From: Byssothecium circinans
Taxonomy: Eukaryota > Ascomycota > Dothideomycetes > Pleosporales > Massarinaceae
Assembly (NCBI GenBank): GCA_010015675.1
Contig: ML976983.1
Location: 180,015 to 244,014, forward strand
Direction: 5' to 3'
Length of the DNA: 64,000 nt
Both the position numbers and the translations under genes were made by a program. The notes below the pieces were generated by a model. It was not told where the DNA came from and made no database searches. It saw only the letters and a program-made list of their open reading frames with translations. This document shows positions 30,901 through 41,067 of the stretch, one piece after another (within the stretch, counting starts at the first letter, position 1; each line of letters opens with the position of its first letter).

Positions 30901-32401
30901 GTATTGGTACCACTTCGGGGACGTGTAGAGTTGTTGATACTGGGAACGATTCAGTAATTTCTCAGGTACTACCTGTTGGTATTTCCGAAAAAGCTCCGTA
31001 TCGAAGGCGACTTTAAAGGCATTTTCCGACATCGATGCCGTGACAGGTACAATAGCCATGTTGTAATTCGTAGAGCACATATAACTATTGACCTTCATGT
31101 TAGAAAAGAGGCGTGGATTCGGCTTTGGTGCTATGCTGCCATCGTCTTCCAGCCATTTGGTGCTTAGGAAGATGACTTCGTCTCCTTGGCAATTTTCGTT
31201 GTAGTAGGGACGGAAATTGTCGTCTTTCGCGTCGAGCTTTGTAAAAGAGTCGATGCTTGCCCATGACAATGTACTTGTGATATAAAGACTGGTCGAATTG
31301 TACGTGATGTTGTATTGGCAGCCTCCGGTATCGAGACGTATGGAAGGTGAAAAGTTGAGGGATTCTGTAGTGGACGTGTTCCTTACTTCGGTCGCCGCGA
31401 CCTGGAGTTGTGAGCATTGGAAATCGGTCTTGAACACCGCCGTCTCGGCTTGCCACATCTGAGGAACAGGCACGGCACGCCTGTCCCAGGAAGCCCCAGA
31501 GGTGTTGGAAGGCCAGAAAGGCAGGACAGCATACTCGTCGGAAATCCAAGGCGAAGTCGAGATGTTTTGGAGAAGCGCTCCAGTCGTTCTGAAATAGGTA
31601 TCGCGTTCCATTACAGGATTCAAGGCGGAGTCTCTTTTTGGAATCAAGCGAGTCATCTCAAAAGGTTTTGAGATGTTGATTTCTTGAGCATTAAGTAATG
31701 CTGAGGAAAGCGGCGCGATGACCATGAAGGCCAAAACGTTGACTATACAGGACAGGATAACCATCCAGCTCAGCCGCCCACCGTTGCGGTTTCTGTTGAA
31801 CCCGTGCTTGAGCGCGATCCACCAGAGTCGTGGTGTATCAAGGATAGTTTGGGATGCACTCGGTATTTGTCCGTCGCGAATGCCTAGGCGCGCAAATGGC
31901 TCCGTCCGCTTGACATCATCGAAGAGCATTGTGGTGAGTTGTGTATAGACAACCGCCATTAGCGTCGGGACGAATTTCCATCCCAGAACGGCTGATGACT
32001 CTGCACTGAGGCCATTGTGATTGTCGGAGTACCACCACAGAAGTATTACAACTAGTCCTAAGATGAAAGAGACCGCTGTAGGTATCCAGATGAGATATCC
32101 TCGAAGCGTATATGGAAGCCATGTCGCATCTAATTTCAACTGTCAGGGGGAACGCTTCCAAGAGTGAGAGCTGCTCACCAATATGTTTCGTCGCGTGTTG
32201 CTTTTCCGTCGACGGTCTTACAGAGCTTGTTGAGGAGCCGGTTTGCACTTTGTGATGGATATTTGGCGCGATAGGAGTGGATGGCAGAATGGGCGAAACG
32301 ACGCTTCTAGGCTGCCAGTTCTCATCTTCCTGATCTAGTGCCGAAACCGCAGAGATTCTCGACATTCGGCGCTCTCGCCCGTGCTCTCCCGCGTCGTCCA
32401 T
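27931..32401 (-). CDS. Large DUF3433 multi-pass membrane protein, five exons
   Basis: Exons 32401-32179, 32129-30357, 30307-29867, 29811-29089 and 29015-27931 total 4,245 nt (1,414 aa), all joined in phase 1 with introns of 50-73 bp. Residues 1-75 are a Ser/Pro-rich cytosolic head. The DUF3433 unit occurs twice: about 76-175 (WLPYTLRGYLIWIPTAVSF ... KRTEPFARL) and again from the start of exon 3 (LRFWTLSGLFVYIAALLITI ... LQPLVSM). Long Asn-X-Ser/Thr-rich loops lie between hydrophobic helices and are probably extracellular and glycosylated. A final TM (RIAFIICMTLLGWLTITIMV) precedes a cytosolic tail. Duplicated DUF3433 proteins are common in Pezizomycotina and functionally uncharacterised; a surface or sensor role is only inferred. 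Confidence 0.9.
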
Positions 32402-33452
32402 GTTGAAAGTAGATGGATGTTGTTGATAGAGAGCAAGCCTTCGCCATGTCTAGAAAACACAGTCGAGAGCCAGGGTATTTTTGGGCTAAAATGGGGCGTA
32501 AAGATCTGCAACTTGTGTTTCGGCAATCTGCTCGCTATTCGCTGGGGAGATGCCAGCCTCAAACCGCCCCCGCATACGAGGCCACCAACAACGTAAGCTG
32601 CATTGCTATGTAAGCGGGAGACAAATTCGCCCAGGTCCATGGGGGCAAATAATCTGCCACGAGGCCGGGGGCCTCATTTGATGGTGGTAGAATAATGCAG
32701 TTTAAGAGAGCACAGCTTTAACGCTGGGGCTGTGCTCGGGTTAAGCGTGCCTCTCTAATACCAGTTCGGACTAGAGCGTGATAAGTGCAGATGACACACC
32801 TGACATTATACTTACATACGCGCGAGAGATCACCCTAGCGGAGAATGTGTAGGCTTATAGGTCCGAAAATTTTTGGCCCCCAAATATTCTCTTTGGATAT
32901 CACGTGCATTCACCACCTCGCGGCGCAGAGTGAATACATGCACGTGCACATGAAGTTACCTTTAGACATACATGTATAGTTAATTAGTGCAGGAATATAT
33001 GCCAAAATACATATAAGATACAAAAACATACCGAAAATTGAATGCGGAACGGGCGAAATATCAGCAAAAACTAATGCAAGGCAGGTGAAGATGATTGATC
33101 TCAGGGGTGTAGAAATGTCACACGGTTGCTTGATCAAGATGACTGCAATTCTGCTATGCTAATTGCCTCAGTCCGATACCGGCAGGTACGCCATTTCTCA
33201 CCTCAGGTCAAGCCAACAGACTACTTGGAGGGACTGCTACCGTGGGTCACTGCAACGCCTATGTATGCTCGTGACGCACCCATGAGACTCGATGAAGGAC
33301 AAGACAGCAAGCAACAAACAGCAATTGTGAGAACAATCCATCCACTACTTATCCTTCTCATCAGTCGATATCGACTCAGGCCCAAAGATCAACGCATGCG
33401 AAGCTAGCACTGCATCAAGCGCTCGATAGGTATCAATGTGCGGGTGAGGCGG
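32402..33452. other. Intergenic, no gene seen
   Basis: 5' flank of the DUF3433 gene and 3' flank of the next minus-strand gene. Only short frames. Confidence 0.6.
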
Positions 33453-33933
33453 CTATACACCTGAGGAGATATTGATAAATCCGGTACGATAGACAGCGCC
33501 CATGGGAGTCTTGCGCCATTCGAAGAACCTTTTGAGCGATTTCCCGTACATCTTGATGATACGGCCGGCTACCCACAAAGGCCCGAATTCCAAGCGCAGT
33601 TGCCGAGAGGCTTTGGTGAGTGCGTAGAAGTTGGTGTCGGCGAGACATTTCCCAGTGCGGTTGCCGTTGTGATCTAACCCGTTGGGTTCCATTTGGATGG
33701 CGAAGGCGTAGATGCGGTTTCTGATTTCTGTTTTGGGGAGATGTTAGATAGGGATAAGAGTTCGAGGGTGGAGGGGGGAGAGGCGTACCGCCGGGGAGTT
33801 TGAATAGAGGGACTTCGCTGTTGATGTCGACCTCGCCAGAAGAGCCGCTCTGATCTTGCGCTCTGTGTTTGTTCAGTTCGTATTCGAAGCAGTAGAGCGA
33901 GAAAACGTACGAAAGCGCGGTCTCCTTCGCCAT
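33453..33933 (-). CDS. F-box-like/EIRNRIY family protein, two exons
   Basis: Exons 33933-33789 and 33727-33453 join in phase 1 across a 61-bp intron (GTACGC...AACAG) to 139 aa. The junction makes FKLPGEIRNRIYAFAI, the leucine/proline-centred opening of a very common fungal family (PxEIRNxIY). Downstream LTKASRQLRLEFGPLW matches the second conserved block. The protein is shorter than typical members (200-400 aa) and the N-terminal 45 residues are unlike the family. Same broad group as the two pseudogenes near 25.1-26.4 kb. Possible substrate-adaptor role inferred from F-box relation only. Confidence 0.7.
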
Positions 33934-35546
33934 TGCTTTCGATAGGCGAGCGTTGGGCGACAGAGTGTGGAAATAGCGGTTTGATGAAAGAGGGGTTGTG
34001 GAAGAGCGAGAGTTGGCGATGATAAAGTAGGAGGCTGTATTGTGACGCTAGCCGTGACGTAGCTCGCTAAGTGTGATCTCGGTGCGGGAGGGCAATTCGT
34101 CTTGAGGATTAGGCGATCTGAACGGCTGCTTGATCAATTGTAGCATCTGAACCCGTAATGGTGGTGTAAGGTCGTCTTCTCGAGCTCATACTCGCTCTTG
34201 TCCGTCTCCTCGCCCTCGCACACGGCGGACCGAGTTTCCAATCCTCGCATACCTCTCGCATCCCCGTGTCCGTCCCGCTCTCCGCCTTCACCACGCCGCT
34301 GCTGCCTCTTCCGCCGAGCTCGGAGGGCTACCCCCTTAGCGCCTTTCGCTCCGTCTTCGTGATATCGCAGCCTCAGCGGCCATATCTCCACAACCACATA
34401 TCATAGCACCATGAAAAAGGTATGCAGAAGATCGTGTGAATCGTCGCATCTCCGTCCCACTATTTGCACTGAAATCGAACATGGTGGTGGCACGATGTGA
34501 GCCTGCGAGCGTAGAGGAGTACAGGCGGGCCCGCCACGACTTACCTCACCGGGTTTCTGACACAGCCCTCCTTCATCTCTTGCAGTCCCTATGCTCAGTC
34601 GCCCATATTCCTACGACAACACCATATATTGATCCAAGGAGCAGCCAGAAAGATGCGCGTGAGAAGGAGCATCTCCAGCGCATTTTCCGCGAAAGGATCG
34701 AATGCCGTGGTGGAGCGTGGCAGACGGAAATGTATCTCGGAGGTGAGGCCGAAGGGCGGATGAGCTAACGAGCCCACAACTTTGTTTTGCTCAAAGTCTC
34801 TTCGCCCTCTCTCCCCAACCGTCTCCCAAACACCCCACCCCACTTCACCATAGCACCACAACCCTCAACCTCTGGGCCCTCTCTTGCCTGGCATTGCCTC
34901 TTGCTGCCTCCTAGGCAGACAGCATGCCAATGTGCGTTCAAGCAACAGGCGGCAACGCCGGTCCCCATGTGGTAAGTTGGCTCCCCTCCTCATCCCCAAC
35001 CCGTCTCCGCGGTGCCAACGAAGCCGGCGAGCGACTCGACTCAATCTGGCTTTGCTGGCGCCAGCCTCAGCCTCAGCTATAGAGACGCGAGCACGCTGCC
35101 CGTGTTGTTCTCGCCCACCGCGTGCGTCCTCGTGGCCAGGGCCAAGTACGCTGATGCCCTCGCCGCCCCATACTTTCACTCAAGCGCGACGAGCCCCATA
35201 CTTGTGTTGCAGATGCTGACAACTGTATAGATAGACTGCCCCCCTTCCTCTTCCTTCGCCCTTCTTCCTCGGCATACAGCAATCCCTATCAGGGCGCGGG
35301 TCACAACCGAGGGCGTCAAGCCCAAGGTCATACAGCGTCTGGCTCAGCAGCACGAGATCTACAGCTAGCGTGACAGGCGGGCCACGAACCCAAGGCCAAA
35401 TGTTGGGGTGTTCCTGCCCTCAACCTCTTCGGCAATGGCAACATATCATGGTCTGCACTCTGGTGCTTATGGCTGTTGGCGGGCCCGTGTGGGGAAGCGT
35501 TTAGCGACCCCCTGGTGCCCGTCCCGGCTTCTTGGGCCACCAAAGG
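33934..35546. other. Uninterpreted region with scattered splice-like sites
   Basis: Contains GTAAGT-type donors (for example near 34972) and Pro/Ser-coding stretches, but no frame is convincing on either strand. The GC-richer part from 34790 runs into the hairpin array at 35547-36165 and may belong to the same unit. Confidence 0.35.
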
Positions 35547-36165
35547 GTAAGTTCCAATACTACCTCTTTCTTCTTCTTCAATCAGTCACTGACAATCCCC
35601 ACAGCCTCACTGCGGAGACAGCAACCATAGACGTCGGCCGCCTCAGGGATCGTCGCCCATAATCCCTGGGGCGGCTTGGAATCGTCACCCATAAACGGAA
35701 TTCCCTGCCGCAGCTTGGAACCGTGTAAGTCCCAACACTGTCTTTTTATCTTGCTCAACAAGTTGCTGATGCCTCACAGTCCTACTATGGAAGAGGACCG
35801 TTAAGCTCTGCCGCCCCAGGTATCGTCATCCATAACTGGTGCCTGGGGCGGCTAAACAACCATAGCCGGGCCTCGGGTACGTCTTACGACTCTCTCCTCC
35901 CTCTTGATATGCTGCTCACGATCCCTCACAGCCCGGCTATGGAATGAGACCGTTAAGGTCTGCCGCCCCGGGCCCTGTTGCCTATATATAGGCTGGCCCG
36001 GGGCGGCCATGATATTGGGTTCGCAATGGACCCAACGAACCTCCAAGGCCGGGGATGTACTCCCATCAGAGCTGGAAGTACATCCTCGGTCTGAATGTCC
36101 CCGCCGCCATCCCCTTCTGGGGGTTTTTCGACGAGCGGCCGGCTCGGCTGGACGGCCAGCCGGCC
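35547..36165 (+). repeat. Array of perfect hairpins alternating with intron-like segments
   Basis: Three intron-like segments of 55-58 bp (35547-35604, 35725-35779, 35877-35931) each begin GTAAGT or GTACGT and end CCCACAG or CTCACAG, two with an upstream CTGA. Between and after them lie hairpins: 35637-35675 (14-bp stem, one G-T), 35810-35852 (11-bp stem, GCCGCCCCAGG), 35962-36007 (13-bp stem, GCCGCCCCGGGCC), 36053-36085 (8-bp perfect, extendable) and 36137-36165 (8-bp, GGCCGGCT). The pieces after the second and third segments are related (CTATGGAA..GACCGTTAAG.TCTGCCGCCCC). Segment 3 is bracketed by CCATAGCCGGG and its inverted copy. A spliced open frame can be drawn through the last two blocks, but no known protein results. 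Confidence 0.6.
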
Positions 36166-36389
36166 ACAAGATTACGTTCTTCTACTATGCAGAACATTAC
36201 GTCAACTTCAATCAGAGGAGTCGGAGAACGCACTTCCCACCATGAACGCCTATCAAATCAGCATTCAGTCCGAGAGAAGTACATTCTTGGTCTGAGAATT
36301 CGCACTCTTTCTTCGGACCAAAGGAGATGTTAATCGAACTCGGCGATATAACTCTCCAGCGGCGTCACTCCCTTGTCCGTTTATGAAGA

Positions 36390-36884
36390 ATGGCTTATCC
36401 GGATTCACGCTTCTTCTCCCGGTACTTGGTTCTGGTATTTGGATTTGGGCGCTGCTTAGATGTTGACGGTATCGCGCTGATGCCGATACAATCATCTACG
36501 GAGGAGCTGAGAAGAGCCCTTCGGCGACTAGTAATCCCGTCACATGGTTTCCTTCTATGTTGGACGCGGTATTGTCGAAGTGTGGTATTTGCTTTCGCGG
36601 CGGTCTTGTTGTCGCTATTATATAAACGTCTCCATCGTAATCGAAAGTCGTACTTCTACGGGCCCGCTGGCCGCCGCATGTATCGTATTCGTCTCCGTGA
36701 ATGCCCTTTAAAGCGACATATCGACATCATTAAGGTAAGTAATCCCCCCGAGCGAGCCTTGGTGGTGAATGAATCCAGATGCTGACTCCAGAGTATTCGC
36801 GCAAGTTTGCCGCATTGCCATTCGCACAGCTGGCCATTACCGATTCAAGACTTCCAAGATCTCCAAAACTATCTCTTGCTTTGA
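36390..36884 (+). CDS. Possible small two-exon membrane protein
   Basis: Exon 36390-36734 ends in GTAAGT and can be joined in phase 0 to 36792-36884 across a 57-bp intron ending CTGACTCCAG, giving 145 aa. ATG 36480 is an alternative start. One hydrophobic helix is visible (SVVFAFAAVLLSLLY), followed by basic residues. No family recognised. The strong splice pair is the main support; coding status is tentative. Confidence 0.3.
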
Positions 36885-38442
36885 TTCCCGATGGCTTCGC
36901 CCGGGGAGAAATAGGATGGAGTAAGAGACGTTCGTGGTCGGTTGGGATGCGTCTCGGATGTTCCTGCATCCGCCCCCACTAGTTTAATCGGTCCGACTTC
37001 AGACGACGCCCGTAGCGGCCCAACGATGTCTCCTTCAACCACCTTTCTTCGTATCCTCATATGCCGGTTTCTGGACGCGAGAAATGGATTCCGAACCCTT
37101 GTGCTTGGACCATCCTATCGCCATCTTTGTGCTTTCAGCGAGTGGGTATCCAATGCCACCCTCCACACTTCCTTGCGTCTCCTGAGGATGGAAGAACGCG
37201 GACTGGTCGTTGCCGCTGTCTTTCTTTCCTTTGTATATGCCCGATGCGCATGCGGCTTCGTAGAATCGATGACAGCGGTAGCGGCTTGCGGTTGTAGCGG
37301 CGATAGTGTGGATGCGGGGGAAACCTTCCGTGGCCTTGGAGAAAGAGACCGTAAACGTAGGCCATCTAACTGGAGAATCGAGCAATCAGCACCTGCGAAA
37401 GAATTGTTCAAGAGCAAGGCCAGACCTATTATGCTTCGTTGCACGTCGAAGGACGTTCAGAAGGCATCGGCTGCGCTTCCCGGAGTCCATCGCCGCTGCT
37501 TCTGTCGCCTTAGCGGGCGCTCGTAGAGAGTTTTCTGCAGAAGAGTCAAGGGTAATGAAGGTCTGAAATCCAAGTAGCCGATCAAATCGCCTGCAAGGTA
37601 GCTTCCAGGAACCTTCCCAGCTCGTCGCTGCTCTGGGGTGGCTTCGCCACGATCTCCTTCCGCACGCCCAGAAGTTCCTCCATTATCATCGTCTGCGATG
37701 CCTTCGCATAACGTTGTGTATCTGGGTTGCGAGTAGTGTCGACATTCGTGTCGGTGGAGGTGGTGGGAGTCTTGGAGGTGGTGATGATGGGCTTGACGGG
37801 GAAAAGCTGAGAAGCCCCCCTCACCCGCCTTTTACGTTCTTTAACGATGAGAGGACCCTTGAAGATGAGCAAGCTTCATTAGCTATGCAAAGTAAGAGCT
37901 ATATATAAGCATTCGGCACTTATTGGGGCGCTGTACTTGCCTGCGGTGGGGTGATGAAGGATTGTTTCGAGGCCGCAAAGATGGCGGAAACTAGGTTCTC
38001 GCTCGGAAGATTAGAGCGCAGTCTCCGGCCCTGAACGCATCGCGACGAGATGCCCTAAGCTGTCTGTGAGAGGAAAGGCATCTATATACGCCGTCTTGAG
38101 GCTCTTATTACGCAGATCGTCTCCTCTTTGTTCGCGGTGGGGTCGTCTTGATGGTGTTGAAGTAGAGCCAGACGAGACACAACACGCCCTCTTATCGGGG
38201 GAGATATTGGCAACGAGATCAAAAGAAGTCGTCTCCAAGGTGCAGCCAATGTGGATACAGCAGCTCGTACCTGTTTATGAGTACGGATATATCTCTTCGT
38301 ATCGGATTTGTCAGAAGGAGTCCTATGGTCTCCCGTCTCTAAGACTATTTCCACCTAGAGCCCTCAATCGACTAGCGAGCCAGTACCCACAACAAACCCT
38401 CCAACTGACAATCTCCTCCGACTTCTCCTCCACACCACCAGC
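36885..38442. other. Uninterpreted region, only weak frames
   Basis: An open plus-strand stretch (36942-37526) and overlapping minus-strand frames (37115-37444, 37582-37872, 38011-38238) have no recognisable motif. None has a start context and splice pattern good enough to call. Confidence 0.4.
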
Positions 38443-38634
38443 ACCGACTCCACCACCACCACCAACACCAACACCACCAACCACACCACCACACCACCAC
38501 ACCACCACACCACCACACCACCACNNNNNNNNNNACCACCACACCACCACACCACCACACCACCACACCACCACACCACCACACCACCACACCACCACAC
38601 CACCACACCACCACACCACCACACCACCATGGCC
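38443..38634 (+). repeat. CCACAC/CAC microsatellite with assembly gap
   Basis: A long run of CCACCACAC-type repeats interrupted by ten N (38525-38534). The true length is therefore unknown. It ends in the ATG region of the next gene. Confidence 0.95.
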
Positions 38635-39228
38635 ACCACCACCCCCACGACGTCCTCCTCCTTCCCCGTCCCTCCTCCCGGAGTCCTCCCGGCGCGCCCA
38701 CCCACCTGCCCTACCTTCGCCGGCCTCCCCCGCCCTCCCACACCGCAGACGGTGACGGCGCCCTGCGGCTTCCAGCAGTGGCCGCCGAACGAAGCCAACA
38801 CGCCCCTCTCCAGGGCGCAGCTCGTCGCGCCCACCTACGAGGACTGGCGCCGCGAGGAGGAGAAGAAGCGGCTGCAGCGGTTCCAGGAGCTGAAGAGCCG
38901 CGAGAGTACGTCGTGTCTAGCTACCCATTGGCCATCTATATACTAACAAGAGCACAGTCATTATCAACGCCCACGGCAACGTGGTACCGCGCGGCGAGCT
39001 GCCGTTCGAGCGCTGCGACGCCGTCGTCGACCGCTTCGACGCCTCGGTGAGTAACGCCCCAGTAGTTACTGCAGACGCGTAGATGTGATGACGAGTACTA
39101 ACGTTTGTATGTAACAGACGTACGCGGGGAAGTCGTCGATGCTGCTCACGCAGCGGATGCTGAGAACCGGCGGGCCGTACTCCATCGTCTGCAAGGGCGA
39201 TGTGAGGCGGTTCGACCGTCGGGTGTAG
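38629..39228 (+). CDS. Small three-exon protein of unknown function
   Basis: Exons 38629-38905, 38958-39046 and 39118-39228 give 158 aa; introns of 52 and 71 bp have GTACGT/GTGAGT donors, TACTAAC branch points and CAG ends. Residues 1-55 are Thr/Pro-rich. Then comes a charged helix (YEDWRREEEKKRLQRFQELKSRE), followed by an ordered C-terminal domain of about 65 residues (IIINAHGNVVPRGELPFERC ... YSIVCKGDVRRFDRR). No family recognised. The ATG (CACCATGG) sits directly at the end of the microsatellite, so the leader contains the repeat. Confidence 0.75.
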
Positions 39229-40379
39229 GCGCCGCCGCGTGGGCAGTGTAGGAGTAGTGTGTAGATAGATACTGTTTGGTTTGGGAATATAATTACTTCA
39301 CTCTTCGTATGTGGTGCTATGTTGTGTTGGATGGTGAGATGTGCGTATCGAGGTTATTTGTTTCTTTACGTCTGTAGATGTATACGGTAAGTCTCCTTGT
39401 TTACTACTGTTTGTGATGAGGGGTAGAGAGCTGGAGGATATCGGGGTTGGGGATCTGTAGGATGGGATTGGAAGGGATCTTAGACAGGTTTACACTCTAT
39501 GTGTATATGGCATTGCAGTGTGTGGAATAGCGAGGTGTGTTGTTTGAGGTATTTGGTGCATTCACATTTGTATATGTGGACGGTAAATCACCTTCTTTAC
39601 TGCAAGTAGTGATAACGTATAGCTAATTGTAGATTATCAGCATACTTAATACACAGCATAATATTGTAGAAAGTTTAACCAGCATCACACCTTTTCACCT
39701 CTAAGTTCCATCCGAATTCAGTATATCGAAAATATTTCTGTCGTTCACGAGTGAGAGGGAAACTAGGCGCCAGCAGCAAATAATTTCGTCCCTTATACTC
39801 GCTACCAACGTATCACACACTGTAGAGCATTAGGATACCTAGTCCAATATTTACAGAGTAATGTTTACCTCGTCTTTTAAATACGTTTGCTCAGCATGTG
39901 ATGGCGAGCTGAGTCTGCATCTTACGGGTTTTTCCCCCTCAGAGTTCAGCACGGGACATGGCATGTTGGCAGCAACTACCTTTACCATTCCTAACGGTCC
40001 TCAACGTATAGATTGCTGTGTGATATCAGCCTCCCCTTTACATAATCAGAATAATGTAAAAACTTGACCCCTTCGACTTCACTCCAGCTCATCAGATATA
40101 CCCCAAGCCGGATTCCCGCCGAAAGAAGTATCATCTCCCACTCTCTGAGCCGAAAGTTCAAAACTCACATAATAAAGGCATGATTGGAATATAGAACTAA
40201 GAAGGAAGTTACAGCATCTAGTTAAAAGCATCTACATATACAACCGGCATGTCCAAAGTCCAAACCCCGCTTTAGGTATCACAAAACAAAATAGAACAAG
40301 AACAGCATTAACAAGTAGATCCATCAACACATTCCCCATAAACCATCCTCAAACCGACTTCCCCCGCAACAACAACACT
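39229..40379. other. Intergenic, no gene seen
   Basis: Shared 3' flank of convergent genes. GT-rich imperfect repetition around 39300-39600 (GTGTTGTTTGAGGT-like). Nothing coding. Confidence 0.6.
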
Positions 40380-41067
40380 CTACTCCTCATCATCAAACTC
40401 CACCTCATCCTCCTCATCGTCCTCCTCCTCAACAGCCTCAGCAGCCACATCCTCCCCCTCCACATCCCTAACCTCATACTCCAACCTCCCCGCCACGCTC
40501 TTCTTCGCCTTCTTAGCATAACAAAGCACCATAGTAACATCCCCCTTATTCTGCCCGGGCCCGCACGACTTCGTCGCCAAGTTATCGTTCGGCACAAAAT
40601 ACGCCTGCTTATTACAATACGCGCCGGGCGCGCAATCCGCAACAGCACAGTCGCCTCCCGTGGCCGTCATCTTGACGCCGCCGGCCCAGCCGGGGCACCC
40701 AGAGCCGTCTTGGCCGTTGACGCAGTCGATGAAGGAGATGTCGTACCAGAGCTTGGCGTCGAGCGTGTATTCGAATTGCGTGATGCCGTGGGCCCACAGC
40801 TTGGAGGCGTCTTTGGCGAGCTTGAGGGAGTGGTGGCCTTGCATGGGTTCGGTGTATCTTGCGCCGGCTGCGATGGTGGATTGTTTGTTGGTTGCTGTGC
40901 TTCTGGTGGGGGTGTTAGTTTCTTCCCTGGACGTTGGGCTCATGGGGAGGGGACGTACAGGAGAGTTAGGGGGTAGGCGCAGTTGTTCTGGATAATGGCA
41001 TTGCCTGCAACAGCCGAAGATACCAGAGAGAAAAGCGCCGCCGCGCCGGCAAGTTTATAAGCGACCA
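40380..41067 (-). CDS. BYS1-like (thaumatin-like) secreted protein with acidic tail
   Basis: Exons 41067-40961 and 40902-40380 (phase 2 junction, 58-bp intron) give 209 aa. Residues 1-21 are a signal peptide (MVAYKLAGAAALFSLVSSAVA). Then GNAIIQNNCAYPLTL opens a BYS1-type domain, as in the Blastomyces yeast-phase-specific and related antigenic thaumatin-like proteins. Conserved Cys (CVNGQDGSGCPGW, CAVADCAPGAYC, SCGPGQ, LCYA) suggest disulfides. Usual family members end near the last Cys, about residue 160. Here a strongly acidic C-terminus (EEEDDEEDEVEFDDEE) is added. Probably an extracellular or wall protein; the precise role in the family is unclear. Confidence 0.8.

Noticed and set aside
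37115..37444. 109-aa minus-strand frame with a hydrophobic start
   Set aside because: No cleavable signal pattern, no domain, and it overlaps equally open frames on both strands.
38364..38834. Val/Cys/Gly/Trp-rich minus-strand frames
   Set aside because: Antisense of the CCACAC microsatellite; they cross the N gap and have no coding character.
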